Source: Burkholderia sp. Bp9143 (GTDB lineage: Bacteria; Pseudomonadota; Gammaproteobacteria; Burkholderiales; Burkholderiaceae). From it: a stretch of 64,000 bases of DNA. The notes under the pieces are model-generated. The model saw only the letters and a list, made by a program, of their open reading frames with translations, was not told where the DNA came from and made no database searches. The DNA is taken from contig NZ_QTPO01000022.1 of the NCBI RefSeq assembly GCF_003853645.1, positions 60,580 to 124,579 of the forward strand, read 5' to 3'. A program made the position numbers and the translations under genes. Below are positions 43,138 through 52,867 of the stretch, one piece after another. The first letter of the stretch is position 1. Each line of letters starts with the position of its first letter.

Positions 43138-44100
43138 ATGACCACCGACGAAGACGGCTTTCTGCGTCTGAAGATTGCGGAGAAGGACAACATTGCGCGC
43201 GACATCTGGCGCTTCGAGTTGGTCGACCCGCAAGGTGCGCCGTTGCCGCCGTTCGAAGCCGGCGCGAACCTGACCGTCGTCGTGCCCAACGGCGCGCGGC
43301 GCAGCTATTCGCTTTGCAACGATTCACGGGAGCGCGACCGCTATGTGATCGCGGTGAAGCGCGACGGCAACGGGCGCGGCGGCTCGATGAGCCTCGTCGA
43401 CGAAACGTGCACGGGCGACGCGATCGCCGTGTCGCTGCCGCGAAATGAATTTCCGCTCGACGAACGCGCCAAGGCATTCACGCTCGTCGCAGGCGGTATC
43501 GGCATTACGCCGATGCTGTCGATGGCCCGGCAATTGAAGACCGAAGGCCTCAGGCGGTTCCGGCTGATCTACCTCGCACGCGACCCGGAGAGCACCGCAT
43601 TTCTCGACGAACTCGGCAGTGACGAATGGCGCTCCGTGGTGACGATTCACCACGACTTCGGCGATCCGTCGAGATCGTTCGACTTCTGGAAGCTGTTCGA
43701 GCGGCCGAAGCCGGAACACGTCTACTGCTGCGGCCCGCAGGCCTTGATGGATGCCGTGCGCGACATGACCGGCCACTGGCCGTCCGGCACCGTCCACTTC
43801 GAGAGCTTCGGCGCGGGCAACGCGGCCGCACGGGACAACACGCCGTTCACGGTCCGCCTGAAAAGCAGCGGCGCCTGCTTCGACATCCCGACCGATCGCT
43901 CGATCCTCGACGTGCTGCGCGCCGCCGACGTCCGCGTTCCGAGTTCGTGCGAAAGCGGCACCTGCGGGTCGTGCCGGACCAGGCTCTGCTCGGGCGAAGC
44001 CGATCATCGCGACCTGGTGTTGCGTGACGACGAGAGGGAGACGCAGATCATGGTCTGCGTGTCGCGCGCGCGATCCGGCGAACTGGTGCTGGATCTCTAG
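43138..44100 (+). CDS. ophA1: Phthalate dioxygenase reductase (OphA1)
   Basis: A 320-residue iron-sulfur flavoprotein that carries electrons from NADH through FMN and [2Fe-2S] to the phthalate oxygenase. It has the FMN site RRSYSLCND (about residues 59-67), the NADH site LVAGGIGITPMLSMARQL and YCCGPQALMDAVRDMTGHWP. At the C-terminus is a plant-type ferredoxin domain with SSCESGTCGSCRT and a final Cys in IMVCVSRA. The order FMN-NADH-[2Fe-2S] and the length match the known B. cepacia enzyme. AAGGAG lies just before the ATG at 43138. Confidence 0.95.
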   Translation: MTTDEDGFLRLKIAEKDNIARDIWRFELVDPQGAPLPPFEAGANLTVVVPNGARRSYSLCNDSRERDRYVIAVKRDGNGRGGSMSLVDETCTGDAIAVSLPRNEFPLDERAKAFTLVAGGIGITPMLSMARQLKTEGLRRFRLIYLARDPESTAFLDELGSDEWRSVVTIHHDFGDPSRSFDFWKLFERPKPEHVYCCGPQALMDAVRDMTGHWPSGTVHFESFGAGNAAARDNTPFTVRLKSSGACFDIPTDRSILDVLRAADVRVPSSCESGTCGSCRTRLCSGEADHRDLVLRDDERETQIMVCVSRARSGELVLDL

Positions 44101-44199
44101 AGACCCCTCCCCTTGCGGGCGCCGGCCACGGTTGCCGGAAGGCCGATCCGCTTCGGAAATATTCATTGATAGAGGCGAAGTATCGCCAGGAGACATCCC

Positions 44200-45531
44200 A
44201 TGTTGACCCACGAAGAAAACGAGCTGCTGTGCCGCGTCGAAGGCGATGCCCCGATGGGGCGACTGATGCGTCGCCACTGGACGCCGGTTTGCCTGATCGA
44301 GGAAGTGAGCGAGCCGGACGGTGCGCCCGTGAAGGCGCGTGTCTTCGGCGAGGACCTGGTCGTGTTTCGCGACACCGAGGGCAGCGTCGGCGTGATGGAC
44401 GAGTATTGCCCGCATCGGCGCGCGTCGCTCGTGTACGGCAGGAACGAGGACTGCGGGCTGCGCTGCCTGTATCACGGCTGGAAGTTCGACGTGAAGGGCA
44501 ATGTGATCGAAATGGTGTCGGAGCCTGCATCCAGCTGCATGACGGACAAGGTCAAGCACAAGGCCTATCCCACTCATGAATGGGGCGGCATGGTCTGGGC
44601 GTACATGGGTCCGCAGGATGCCGTGCCCGACTTCGTCGCACCCGCCTGGGCGCCGACCGCCGACACCCGCGTGAGCATCGCGAAAGCGCTGCTGCCGTGC
44701 AACTGGGCTCAGATCCTCGAAGGCGCGATCGATTCCGCGCACAGCTCGAGCCTGCATTCGTCGGACTTCGTGCCCGCGCGCGTCGGCGGTGCGGAAGCCA
44801 CGTCGAAGAACTGGCTGCGCCCGTCCACGGACAAGGCGCCGCGCCTGCAGGTCGAGCGCACCGGCTACGGCTTCCGATATGCCGCGCTGCGCCGTCCGAT
44901 CGTCAACGCGACGACGCACGACTATGTTCGCTCGACGGTGTTCGTCGCGCCGGCCACCGTGCTGATTCCGCCGAACAATCTGTACAACGTCGCGAACATC
45001 AATGTGCCGATGGACGACACGAACACCGCGTTCTACTTCATCGCATGGGGCGATGCCGAGACCACGCCGGAAACCGAGACCTGGCGCAAGTTCCTGCGCC
45101 AGCAGGTCGGTGTCGACCTCGACGCACGCTACCGTCCGCTGCGCAATCACGAAAACCGCTTCTGGCAGGACCGTGCGGCGATGGCGGCCGGCAATTTCAC
45201 GGGGATCGCGGGTTTCCCGAACCAGGACATCGCGATGTGGGTGACGATGGGGCCGATCGCGAACCGCTCGGACGAACGGCTCGGCGCGAGCGATCTCGCG
45301 ATCGTCGAGTTTCGGCGACGCATGCTGGACGCGATCGCCGAATTCCGGCAGGGCGTCGACGCAATCGGCACGGGCGCGAATTCGATTCCGCCGGAGATCT
45401 GCGCGTACCAGGCGATCGTGCCGAAGGAAATCGACTGGCGCACGCATGCGGTCCGCCATGTCAGCACGAAGCATCCGCAGCCGGCCGACCAGCCGGCGGT
45501 CGCCGCGACCGACTATCAGGTGTCGCCATAA
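44200..45531 (+). CDS. ophA2: Phthalate 4,5-dioxygenase oxygenase subunit (OphA2)
   Basis: A 443-residue Rieske non-heme iron oxygenase that forms the cis-4,5-dihydrodiol of phthalate. The Rieske ligands are Cys70-x-His72 (YCPHRR) and Cys89-x-x-His92 (CLYHGW). The mononuclear iron ligands are Asp178, His181 and His186 in [15 protein letters not shown]. It is an alpha-only type with no beta subunit gene nearby, as in the known phthalate enzyme. It lies 99 bases downstream of ophA1 with a CAGGAG ribosome site. Confidence 0.93.
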   Translation: MLTHEENELLCRVEGDAPMGRLMRRHWTPVCLIEEVSEPDGAPVKARVFGEDLVVFRDTEGSVGVMDEYCPHRRASLVYGRNEDCGLRCLYHGWKFDVKGNVIEMVSEPASSCMTDKVKHKAYPTHEWGGMVWAYMGPQDAVPDFVAPAWAPTADTRVSIAKALLPCNWAQILEGAIDSAHSSSLHSSDFVPARVGGAEATSKNWLRPSTDKAPRLQVERTGYGFRYAALRRPIVNATTHDYVRSTVFVAPATVLIPPNNLYNVANINVPMDDTNTAFYFIAWGDAETTPETETWRKFLRQQVGVDLDARYRPLRNHENRFWQDRAAMAAGNFTGIAGFPNQDIAMWVTMGPIANRSDERLGASDLAIVEFRRRMLDAIAEFRQGVDAIGTGANSIPPEICAYQAIVPKEIDWRTHAVRHVSTKHPQPADQPAVAATDYQVSP

Positions 45532-45547
45532 CCGGAGGAACAGGGCC

Positions 45548-46726
45548 ATGACGCAGCGTCGCTTGCGCATTGGAGTAGCGGGACTCGGGCGGGCATTCTC
45601 ACTGATGCTGCCGACGTTCCTGCGAGATCCGCGGGTTCAGCTCGTCGCCGCGTGCGATCCGCGTGTCGAGGCGCGCGATCGCTTCGCGGCGGACTTCGGC
45701 GCGCGAACGTATGCGGACGTGCCGGCGCTGGCCGACGACCCGGACGTGGAAGTCATCTACGTCGCGAGTCCGCACCAGTTCCACGCGCGACATACGGAGA
45801 TCGCCGCGGCGAAGGGCAAACACGTGCTCGTGGAAAAGCCGATGGCGCTCGACGCGGCCGACTGCGACCGGATGATCGCGGCGTGCCGCGCGGCGAACGT
45901 GCACCTGATCGTCGGCCACTGCCACAGCTTCGATACGCCGTACCTGCGCACGCGCGAGCTGATCGGTCTCGGCGATTTCGGCACGGTGAAGATGATCCAG
46001 GCGTTCAACTACACCGATTACCTGTACCGCCCGCGCCGCCCCGAAGAGCTGCTGACGGCCGAGGGCGGCGGCGCCGTGTTCAGCCAGGCCGCCCATCAGG
46101 TCGACATCGTGCGCCTGCTCGCCGGATCGCGCGCGGTCAGGCTGCGCGCGAGCGTCGGCCGGTGGGATGCGTCGCGGCCCACCGAAGGCGCGTATTCCGC
46201 GCTGATCTGGTTCGAGAACGGTGCGTATGCGTCGCTGTCGTACAACGGCTATGGCCACTTCAACAGCGACGAGTGGACCGGCTGGATCGGCGAGATGGGA
46301 GGCCACACGCGGCCCGATGCGTATGGCGCCGCGCGCCGTCGTCTCGCGACGCTTGCGTCGTCGCAGGACGAAGCGACGCTGAAGGCGGCCGGAACCTACG
46401 GCGGATCGGCATACATGCCGCCGCCAGCCGACGACGACGAGCCGCCGCGCCATCACCAGCATTTCGGCCCGGTAATCGTGTCGTGCGAAGGTGCGGACCT
46501 GCGGCCGCTGCCCGATTCGATCGTCGTCTACGGCGACCAACGGCGCGACACACTGCCGCTGCCTTCGCCTGCCGTGCCACGCGCGGAAGTCATCGACGAA
46601 CTGTATGGTGCCGTCGTCGCCGGGCACGCGCCGCTTCACGACGGCGAATGGGCGAAGGACACGCTCGAGATCTGTATCGCGATCCTGCGCTCGAGCGAGA
46701 GCGGCGCGGACGTGGTGCTCGGATAG
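45548..46726 (+). CDS. ophB: cis-Phthalate dihydrodiol dehydrogenase (OphB, Gfo/Idh/MocA family)
   Basis: A 392-residue NAD-dependent enzyme that aromatises the phthalate dihydrodiol to 4,5-dihydroxyphthalate. The N-terminal Rossmann motif is [19 protein letters not shown]. The family E-K-P is in [20 protein letters not shown] and the catalytic His region in [20 protein letters not shown]. It is immediately downstream of ophA2, 16 bases after its stop with a GGAGGAA ribosome site, completing an ophA1-A2-B operon. Confidence 0.9.
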   Translation: MTQRRLRIGVAGLGRAFSLMLPTFLRDPRVQLVAACDPRVEARDRFAADFGARTYADVPALADDPDVEVIYVASPHQFHARHTEIAAAKGKHVLVEKPMALDAADCDRMIAACRAANVHLIVGHCHSFDTPYLRTRELIGLGDFGTVKMIQAFNYTDYLYRPRRPEELLTAEGGGAVFSQAAHQVDIVRLLAGSRAVRLRASVGRWDASRPTEGAYSALIWFENGAYASLSYNGYGHFNSDEWTGWIGEMGGHTRPDAYGAARRRLATLASSQDEATLKAAGTYGGSAYMPPPADDDEPPRHHQHFGPVIVSCEGADLRPLPDSIVVYGDQRRDTLPLPSPAVPRAEVIDELYGAVVAGHAPLHDGEWAKDTLEICIAILRSSESGADVVLG

Positions 46727-47031
46727 GCCGAAGAAAACGACCGCCCCTCAAGCCAGCAGCTTGCCAGTTCGGAAACGCGACATCTCTCTATGGCTAGAAG
46801 ACGACATTGCATATCGCCGCTACACTTTTTCCGACGCCATTGTTCGTTCAGTCAACTCGTATTTTTAGTTCTGGCCGGTGCGCGCCCTAAAGAGGCAGCA
46901 GTGATGCGGCACTCGGCGAGCCGCTGATCCGGCGTGAAACACGCGTCGGGAAATCGCGTTGTGCAGCGCTAGGCCGCGCTTCGGTAACGCCTCGATCTTG
47001 GGCGATGAAGTGCCCAAGGTCGTCGCGTTCT
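46727..47031. other. Gap with possible remnant of a LysR gene
   Basis: No intact gene in about 305 bases, which are less GC-rich than the flanks. On the minus strand at about 46887-47040 the translation (RDDLGHFIAQDRGVTEA) loosely resembles the first helices of a LysR regulator, interrupted soon after. Read this as a possible decayed fragment only. Confidence 0.3.
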
Positions 47032-48120
47032 TCAGGGCTGTGCAAAAAACCGGGCGTCACCCGTATCCCACTCGACAACCGCCTCGGCACCGATCGCGAG
47101 CCCTGCTCCATGATGCCGACCAGCCGGCATGCGGATCCCGATCTCCTGCTGCCACGGCGTCGCGACCGCGTAATGCATCGCATCGCCGAGATACGTGATG
47201 TCACGCACCGTCACAGGAAGCCCACCGCCTGACTGCCCGCTGCGGTGCGCATGCAGTCGCATCTGCTCGGGGCGGATCATCAGCGTTCCGTCGATGCCTG
47301 CCGGCACCGGACCGCACGCGTCGGCCTCGGCGGGATGGCCGTTCGGAAACACGCCGCCGGCCCGCCCACTCCCGTTCGACGTCAACCGCACCGGCAGGAA
47401 ATTCGAGTTGCCGATGAAACCGGCGACGAACCGGGAGGTCGGATTCGCATAGAGCGCCTCACCGGTGCCGACCTGTTCAATGCGGCCCTGGTTGAACACG
47501 GCGATGCGATCGGACAGCCGCAGCGCCTCTTCCTGGTCGTGCGTCACGTAGAGGATCGTGACGCCCGTTTCCTGATGAATCCGGCGCAGCTCGAGCTGGA
47601 TTTCCTCTCGCAGCTTCTTGTCGAGCGCCGACAGCGGCTCGTCCATCAGCAGCAGCGGCGGATCGTACGCCAGTGCACGCGCAATCGCGACCCGCTGCTG
47701 CTGCCCGCCCGACAGCTGCGCCGGCATGCGGTCTCGGCATTCGAACAAATGCACGAGCTTGAGCATGCGCTCGACCTTGTTCTTGACCTCGGCGTCCGGA
47801 CGCCGCCTCACCCTCAGCGGAAACGCGACGTTCTCGGCCACGCTCAGGTGCGGAAACAGCGTATAACGCTGGAACACCATGCCGATGTTCCGCTGATTCG
47901 GCGGCACCGCCAGCAGCGGCTTGCCGTCGAGCATCACGCGCCCTTCGGTCGGCTCCTGGAATCCCGCGACGATATAGAGCGTCGTGCTCTTGCCCGATCC
48001 CGACGGCCCCAGGAAAGTCATGAATTCCCCCTTGCGTACGTCCAGCGACACGCTGTCAATCGCGACGACGTCGTCATAGGTCTTGCGCAAGTGCTGGATC
48101 TGCAGAAATTCGGCGTTCAT
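47032..48120 (-). CDS. ABC transporter ATP-binding protein (PotA-like)
   Basis: A 362-residue ATPase of the spermidine/putrescine/Fe3+ importer group. Walker A is GPSGSGKST (38-46), the signature is LSGGQQQR, Walker B is LLLMDEPLSALD and the H-loop YVTHDQEEAL. A C-terminal TOBE domain (about residues 270-350, MIRPEQMRLHAHR) binds or senses ligand. The ATG at 48120 has AGAGG 9 bases upstream. It is the last gene of a four-gene importer operon. Confidence 0.9.
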   Translation of the reverse strand: MNAEFLQIQHLRKTYDDVVAIDSVSLDVRKGEFMTFLGPSGSGKSTTLYIVAGFQEPTEGRVMLDGKPLLAVPPNQRNIGMVFQRYTLFPHLSVAENVAFPLRVRRRPDAEVKNKVERMLKLVHLFECRDRMPAQLSGGQQQRVAIARALAYDPPLLLMDEPLSALDKKLREEIQLELRRIHQETGVTILYVTHDQEEALRLSDRIAVFNQGRIEQVGTGEALYANPTSRFVAGFIGNSNFLPVRLTSNGSGRAGGVFPNGHPAEADACGPVPAGIDGTLMIRPEQMRLHAHRSGQSGGGLPVTVRDITYLGDAMHYAVATPWQQEIGIRMPAGRHHGAGLAIGAEAVVEWDTGDARFFAQP

Positions 48121-48136
48121 GGTTTTCATCCTCTGT

Positions 48137-48931
48137 CTACCGCGCGCGACGCACCAAGGCGCCAGCACACATCAGTACGGCCGTCAGTCCAACAAGCAAC
48201 GATGACGCGGCAGCCACGACCGGCGTCAGGTCCTGGCGCAACGTGGCCCAGATCCGCACCGGCAACGTCTGCAAGGTCGGGCTCGCCATGAAGATCGATA
48301 CGACCACCTCGTCCCACGATGCAAGGAACGAGAAGATCGCCGCTGCGAGCAGGCCGAGCCGGATCGCGGGCAGCGTCACGCGCCACTTGACCTCGAGCGG
48401 TGACGCGCCGCAAATCAATGCCGCATCCTCGACCGTCACATCGAAGCTCGCGAGCGAATTGCTGATCGAGATGATCGAGAACGGCAGCGCGAGAATCAGA
48501 TGGCCGATCACAAAGCCCGTCATCGTGCCGTTCAGGCCGATGCGCAGCACGAACGCATAGAGCGCAACCGCCAGCACGACCACTGGCAGCACCATCGGCG
48601 TGATGAAGAAGGCCTGTACGAACGAGCGGCCGCGAAACTTCCCGCGCACAAGCGCCAGCGACGCGAGGAACCCGATCGACACCGACAGCACGGTGACGAT
48701 CACGGCCACCTGTGCGCTCGTGAGCAGCGAATCGAGCCAGTCGGAGTCGGTCAGGAGCTGCCGGTACCAGGTCAGTGTCCAGCCGGGCGGCGGAAAGATC
48801 AGCCACTGCGAATCACCGAACGACAGCGCGACGATGAACAGGATCGGCAGCAGCAGGAACAGTCCCACCGCGCAACCGATGGCGATCAGGATCCAGCGCA
48901 AGCCGCCAAGACGGTCGAAATCGAGCAACAT
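48137..48931 (-). CDS. ABC transporter permease (PotC-like)
   Basis: A 264-residue, six-TM inner-membrane permease of the binding-protein-dependent kind. The EAA loop is in EDAALICGASPLEVKWRVTL, which docks the ATPase. Its start is one base past the stop of the other permease gene, so the genes are translated together. Confidence 0.88.
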   Translation of the reverse strand: MLLDFDRLGGLRWILIAIGCAVGLFLLLPILFIVALSFGDSQWLIFPPPGWTLTWYRQLLTDSDWLDSLLTSAQVAVIVTVLSVSIGFLASLALVRGKFRGRSFVQAFFITPMVLPVVVLAVALYAFVLRIGLNGTMTGFVIGHLILALPFSIISISNSLASFDVTVEDAALICGASPLEVKWRVTLPAIRLGLLAAAIFSFLASWDEVVVSIFMASPTLQTLPVRIWATLRQDLTPVVAAASSLLVGLTAVLMCAGALVRRAR

Positions 48932-48932
48932 G

Positions 48933-49817
48933 TCAGCGTCCTCCGAAGCCGGGCCTCGCGGCGCCGGTCAGGCGCAACTGCAGCGCGTACAACCCGAGCG
49001 TCACGGTCAGCAGCACCAGTGCGGCGGCACCGGCGAGTCCCCAGTTCAGGAGCGACTGGACGAGTTGCGCGATCAGTTCGGCAAGCATCATGTACGAGGG
49101 CCCCCCGAGCAACGCAGGCGTGACGAAATAGCCGAGGGCCATCACGAATACCATCAGCGTGCCGCTCGCGATGCCGGGCAGTGCGAGCGGCACGAGCACG
49201 CGCCAGAACGCCTGCCATCGGCTCGCGCCGCAGATCGCAGCAGCGCGCAGCGTCGACGGGTCGAGCGCGCGCAGCGTCGCATGCAGCGGCATCACGATGA
49301 ACGGCAGCATGATGTAGGTCATGCCGATCGTGACGCCTACCAGGTTGTTGACGAGCGCGAGCGGCTCGCTGATAAGCCCGGTCGCCATCAGCAGACGATT
49401 GATTGGCCCCGTTCCCTGAAGCAGCACCATCCACGCGAAGGTCCGCGCGAGCAGGTTGGTCCACATCGACAGCAGCAGGATCGCGAACAGCAGCGCGCTG
49501 ATCCGGCGCGGCGCGATCGCGAGCAGCCAGGCGGTCGGGAAGCCGACCGCGAGCGTCACGACCGTGACCACCGACGCGACCAGAAACGTGTTGCCGAACA
49601 CGCGCAGGTAGGTCGTCGAGCCGACGAGCTGCGCATAGTTCTGCAGCCCGGGCGTCGGCTCGAGCACGCTGCGCAGCAGCAGCGACAGCACCGGCAGCAG
49701 GAAGAAGATCACCAGCAGCAGCAGTGCCGGAATCAGCAATCGGATGTTCTGCCAGTCGCGCCGATCGCGCTTCGTCGCCGTGCGCGGATGCACGACGGAC
49801 CTCAATACGTTAGCCAT
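48933..49817 (-). CDS. ABC transporter permease (PotB-like)
   Basis: A 294-residue permease: a basic N-terminal tail, TM1 (LLIPALLLLVIFFLLPVLSL) and five more segments, with an EAA loop in RAAAICGASRWQAFWRVLVP. It is the first of the two permeases, 34 bases after the binding protein gene. Confidence 0.88.
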   Translation of the reverse strand: MANVLRSVVHPRTATKRDRRDWQNIRLLIPALLLLVIFFLLPVLSLLLRSVLEPTPGLQNYAQLVGSTTYLRVFGNTFLVASVVTVVTLAVGFPTAWLLAIAPRRISALLFAILLLSMWTNLLARTFAWMVLLQGTGPINRLLMATGLISEPLALVNNLVGVTIGMTYIMLPFIVMPLHATLRALDPSTLRAAAICGASRWQAFWRVLVPLALPGIASGTLMVFVMALGYFVTPALLGGPSYMMLAELIAQLVQSLLNWGLAGAAALVLLTVTLGLYALQLRLTGAARPGFGGR

Positions 49818-49851
49818 GGTGCCTCCGAACGACTTCGTCGATCCCCGCGCG

Positions 49852-50883
49852 TCACTTTGACTGCCACGCGTACCAGCGCTTGCCGATCGCCTCGCGGTTG
49901 TCGGCCCAGTACTTCATGTCGAGATTGATCTGCGACGTCTGGTGCTGATCCGGCAGGTTCTGCGCGGCCGCAGCAGGCATCAGCGCGGCGGATTTCAGGT
50001 TGATCGGCGCGTAGCCTGTCTCCGCCGCGAACTTCGCCTGAGATTCCGCGCTCGTCGCCGCCGCGAGGAACTTCATCGCCTCGGCCTTGTGCTTCGCCCC
50101 CTTCGGTATGACGAGCATGTCGGCCGCAGTGAGGTTCTGGTTCCACGAGATCCCGACCGGCACACCGGTCTGCTCGAGCGCGTGCACGCGGCCGTTCCAG
50201 AATAGGCCGAGCGGCGCTTCGCCGGACGCGAGGAGTTGCTGGGACTGCGCGCCACCACTCCACCACACGATGTCACCCTTGATCGTATCGAGCTTGCGGA
50301 ATGCTCGATCGAGGTCTAACGGATAAAGCTTGTCCGGTGCGACGCCGTCCGCGAGCAACGCGCTCTCGAGCACACCCGGGGCGGACCACTTGTACAGCGT
50401 TCGCTTACCGGGGAAGCGCTTGGTGTCGAACAGGTCGCTCCAGGTCGACGGCTGCGCGCCTTTGTATCTGCTCTTGTTATAGCCGAGCACAAACGAGTAG
50501 TAAAAGCTCCCGACCGCGGTCGGCGAAACGAAGCGCGGATCGAGACTGTCCTTCTTGACGACCGAGAAATCGATTGGCTCAACCAACCCGGCCTTCTGCG
50601 CCGCATAAGCGAAATCGCCTTCGACGTCGACGACGTCCCAGCTCACGTTGCCGCTTTCGACCATCGCCTTGAACTTGCCGTAGTCGGTCGGCCCGTCCAT
50701 CACGACGCTCGCGCCGGTCGCCTGCGTGAATCCGGGTACCCAGCTCTTCTGCTGCGCCGACTGCGTCGTGCCGCCCCAGCTCGTGAACACGACCAGATCG
50801 CTGGCGCTGGCGTCCAGCGTTGCGGACATAACTGCGCACGCAACCACCAGGCGCGCTGCGAATAAAGTCAATCTGATGCTCAT
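49852..50883 (-). CDS. ABC transporter substrate-binding protein (polyamine type, PotD-like)
   Basis: A 343-residue periplasmic receptor with a signal peptide of about 27 residues (VVACAVMSATLDASASD). The mature part begins DLVVFTSWGGTTQSAQQKSW, typical of the spermidine/putrescine binding family. VDVEGDFAYAAQ and WWSGGAQSQQLLASGEAPLG are also family-like. The polyamine or amine substrate is inferred from family only. GGAG precedes the ATG at 50883. It is downstream of an aldehyde dehydrogenase remnant, so a fuller amine-use operon may once have stood here. Confidence 0.85.
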   Translation of the reverse strand: MSIRLTLFAARLVVACAVMSATLDASASDLVVFTSWGGTTQSAQQKSWVPGFTQATGASVVMDGPTDYGKFKAMVESGNVSWDVVDVEGDFAYAAQKAGLVEPIDFSVVKKDSLDPRFVSPTAVGSFYYSFVLGYNKSRYKGAQPSTWSDLFDTKRFPGKRTLYKWSAPGVLESALLADGVAPDKLYPLDLDRAFRKLDTIKGDIVWWSGGAQSQQLLASGEAPLGLFWNGRVHALEQTGVPVGISWNQNLTAADMLVIPKGAKHKAEAMKFLAAATSAESQAKFAAETGYAPINLKSAALMPAAAAQNLPDQHQTSQINLDMKYWADNREAIGKRWYAWQSK

Positions 50884-51015
50884 CTCAAACTCCATAGAAC
50901 GGGATAACAGCGTTGGGCCCGAGTCGCATACCGCCCATGCGAGCAGCGAGAACGGCGCGGGCTTCATGACCTTGTTTTCCATCTCTTCCATCAGCGCCGG
51001 GATCTACGGCGCGTA

Positions 51016-51188
51016 CGCCTGCGTTGCCGAATCGCTGGCTCATTCGAGGTGCGGATACACACCGATTCCGTCCGCATCTAGTCAAGCACCTCATCGAAGC
51101 CTCCCTCACGACCGAGCCGGGATAGCCCGCGACCACCGAACGGCACGATCGACGACACCGTGCGGTACGTGATGCCCCGCACGGTGCC
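51016..51188 (-). pseudogene. Aldehyde dehydrogenase, C-terminal remnant
   Basis: On the minus strand, the frame reads GTVRGITYRTVSSIVPFGGR then GLSRLGREGGFDEVLD, then a TAG stop at 51080-51078, then MRTESVCIRTSNEPA in the same frame. This is the conserved last part of an aldehyde dehydrogenase (the VPFGG-x-x-x-SG-x-GRE motif and the final VWIRTS strand). The catalytic Cys domain and NAD domain are gone. It is a decayed gene, probably once part of the amine-uptake operon that follows. Confidence 0.7.
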
Positions 51189-51277
51189 CGCGTGCGGCGC
51201 GCGCGAACCAGAGGGAGATGCAGCATGCCGGGTATTGGTGCAATGCCGAAGCACAACGCATTGTTGCCACACTGTGT
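51189..51277. other. Short spacer between amtB and the dehydrogenase remnant
   Basis: No gene. The sequence upstream of the remnant is not recognisable as dehydrogenase, so the break point lies at about 51190. Confidence 0.35.
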
Positions 51278-52678
51278 TCAAGAGTGGTAAGCCGTCTCGC
51301 CGTGCGAACTGACGTCGAGCCCTTCCCGTTCGCGCTCGTGGTCAACGCGTAGGCCGATCGTCATGTCGACGAGCTTGAACGCAACGACCGACACAAATGC
51401 GGACCAGACAAGTGAAGTCCCGACACCCCAGCACTGCGCGATAACCTGATCGGCGATGTGATAGTCAGCCACCTTATTCGCGACGTAGTCGTAGATGCCC
51501 GTGCCGCCGAGCGAAGGCGACGCAAACACGCCCGTCAACAACGCGCCGACGATCCCACCGATGCAATGCACGCCGAAGACGTCGAGCGAATCGTCCACAC
51601 CGATCATGCGCTTCAGGCCGTTTACACCCCAATAGCACACGGCACCCGCAATCAAGCCCATGGCGATAGCACCCATCGGTCCTACGTAACCGCATGCCGG
51701 CGTGATCACGACGAGGCCTGCGATCGCGCCCGATACCGCGCCAAGCATGGAGGGCTTCTTCTTCGCCGCCCACTCGACAAAGGTCCACGAAACCGTGGCC
51801 GCGCACGTGGCCAGCAAGGTCGTGACGAACGCGAGTGTCGCCGCACCGCTGGCCTCGAGTGCGGAGCCGACGTTGAAGCCGAACCAGCCGACCCACAGCA
51901 GCGACCCGCCAATCATCGTCATCGTCAAACTGTGCGGCGCCATGGTCTCGCGTCCGAATCCAGTGCGCTTGCCAATCATGATTGCGCCGACGAGCGCGGC
52001 AATGCCTGCGTTGATGTGCACGACGGTCCCGCCAGCAAAATCGATTGCCCCCTTCTGGAACAGGAAGCCCGCCGTTGCGGTCGCCTTGTCGCCCGCGGCC
52101 GCACTCGTATAAGCGTCGGGACCAGGCCAGTACCAGACCATGTGAGCGACAGGCAGATACGAGAACGTGAACCACAGAACCATGAACATCAACACCGCGG
52201 AGAACTTCGCACGCTCGGCGATGCCGCCAACGATCAGCGCTGGCGTGATCGCTGCGAACGTCAACTGGAACGACACGTAGATAAACTCCGGAATGACGAC
52301 GCCCTTGCTGAACGTCGCGGCAGTCGAATCCGGCGTGATCCCGGCGAGGAACGCCTTGCTCAACCCACCGAAAAACGCATTTCCTTCGGTAAAGGCGATG
52401 CTGTAACCATAAACGGCCCACAGTACGCCGAGCAGGCAGAACACCACGAGTGTCTGCATCAGGATCGACAGCATGTTCTTCGCTCGCACCATGCCACCGT
52501 AAAAGAGCCCGAGCCCTGGCGCCGCCATCATCACGACGAGCAGCGTCGCGACGATCATCCACGCGGTGTCACCCTTGTTCGGCACCGGCACTGCGGCTGC
52601 CACCTTGTCATCCGCGAGCACGGGCAGCGCAAGCAGCCCAAGCCAAGCCCATAAAATCCAGCCAGTCATTTTTTTCAT
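51278..52678 (-). CDS. amtB: Ammonium transporter AmtB
   Basis: A 466-residue ammonia channel with a signal peptide (ILWAWLGLLALPVLA) and 11 TM segments. Family marks are GLGLFYGGMVRAKNMLSILM, GFNVGSALEASG, the FAGGTVVHINAGIAALVGA segment with the first pore His, and DVFGVHCIGGIVGALLTGVF with the second. No glnK gene is next to it, which is unusual. It is downstream of the glx/gln genes on the same strand, with a 190-base gap, and would supply ammonium to that nitrogen module. GAGGAAACG lies upstream of the ATG at 52678. Confidence 0.93.
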   Translation of the reverse strand: MKKMTGWILWAWLGLLALPVLADDKVAAAVPVPNKGDTAWMIVATLLVVMMAAPGLGLFYGGMVRAKNMLSILMQTLVVFCLLGVLWAVYGYSIAFTEGNAFFGGLSKAFLAGITPDSTAATFSKGVVIPEFIYVSFQLTFAAITPALIVGGIAERAKFSAVLMFMVLWFTFSYLPVAHMVWYWPGPDAYTSAAAGDKATATAGFLFQKGAIDFAGGTVVHINAGIAALVGAIMIGKRTGFGRETMAPHSLTMTMIGGSLLWVGWFGFNVGSALEASGAATLAFVTTLLATCAATVSWTFVEWAAKKKPSMLGAVSGAIAGLVVITPACGYVGPMGAIAMGLIAGAVCYWGVNGLKRMIGVDDSLDVFGVHCIGGIVGALLTGVFASPSLGGTGIYDYVANKVADYHIADQVIAQCWGVGTSLVWSAFVSVVAFKLVDMTIGLRVDHEREREGLDVSSHGETAYHS

Positions 52679-52867
52679 GTGTCGTTTCCTCGAACAAAGG
52701 CGTGCACCGCACCGGGACGCACGCGCGAACTGATGACAAACCAGCAATATCGGGAATGAACGCAACACGACGCGGGTTCACCGCGCGAGTCGCATGGCCT
52801 GAACCTGTCGATGACGGAACGCCGCATGCCTATGCGGCGCCCCGTTACGCACACGGACATTCCGGGA

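Noticed and set aside
46790..46927. Small 45-residue open frame
   Set aside because: No ribosome site and no recognisable sequence; it lies in the gap with gene remnants.
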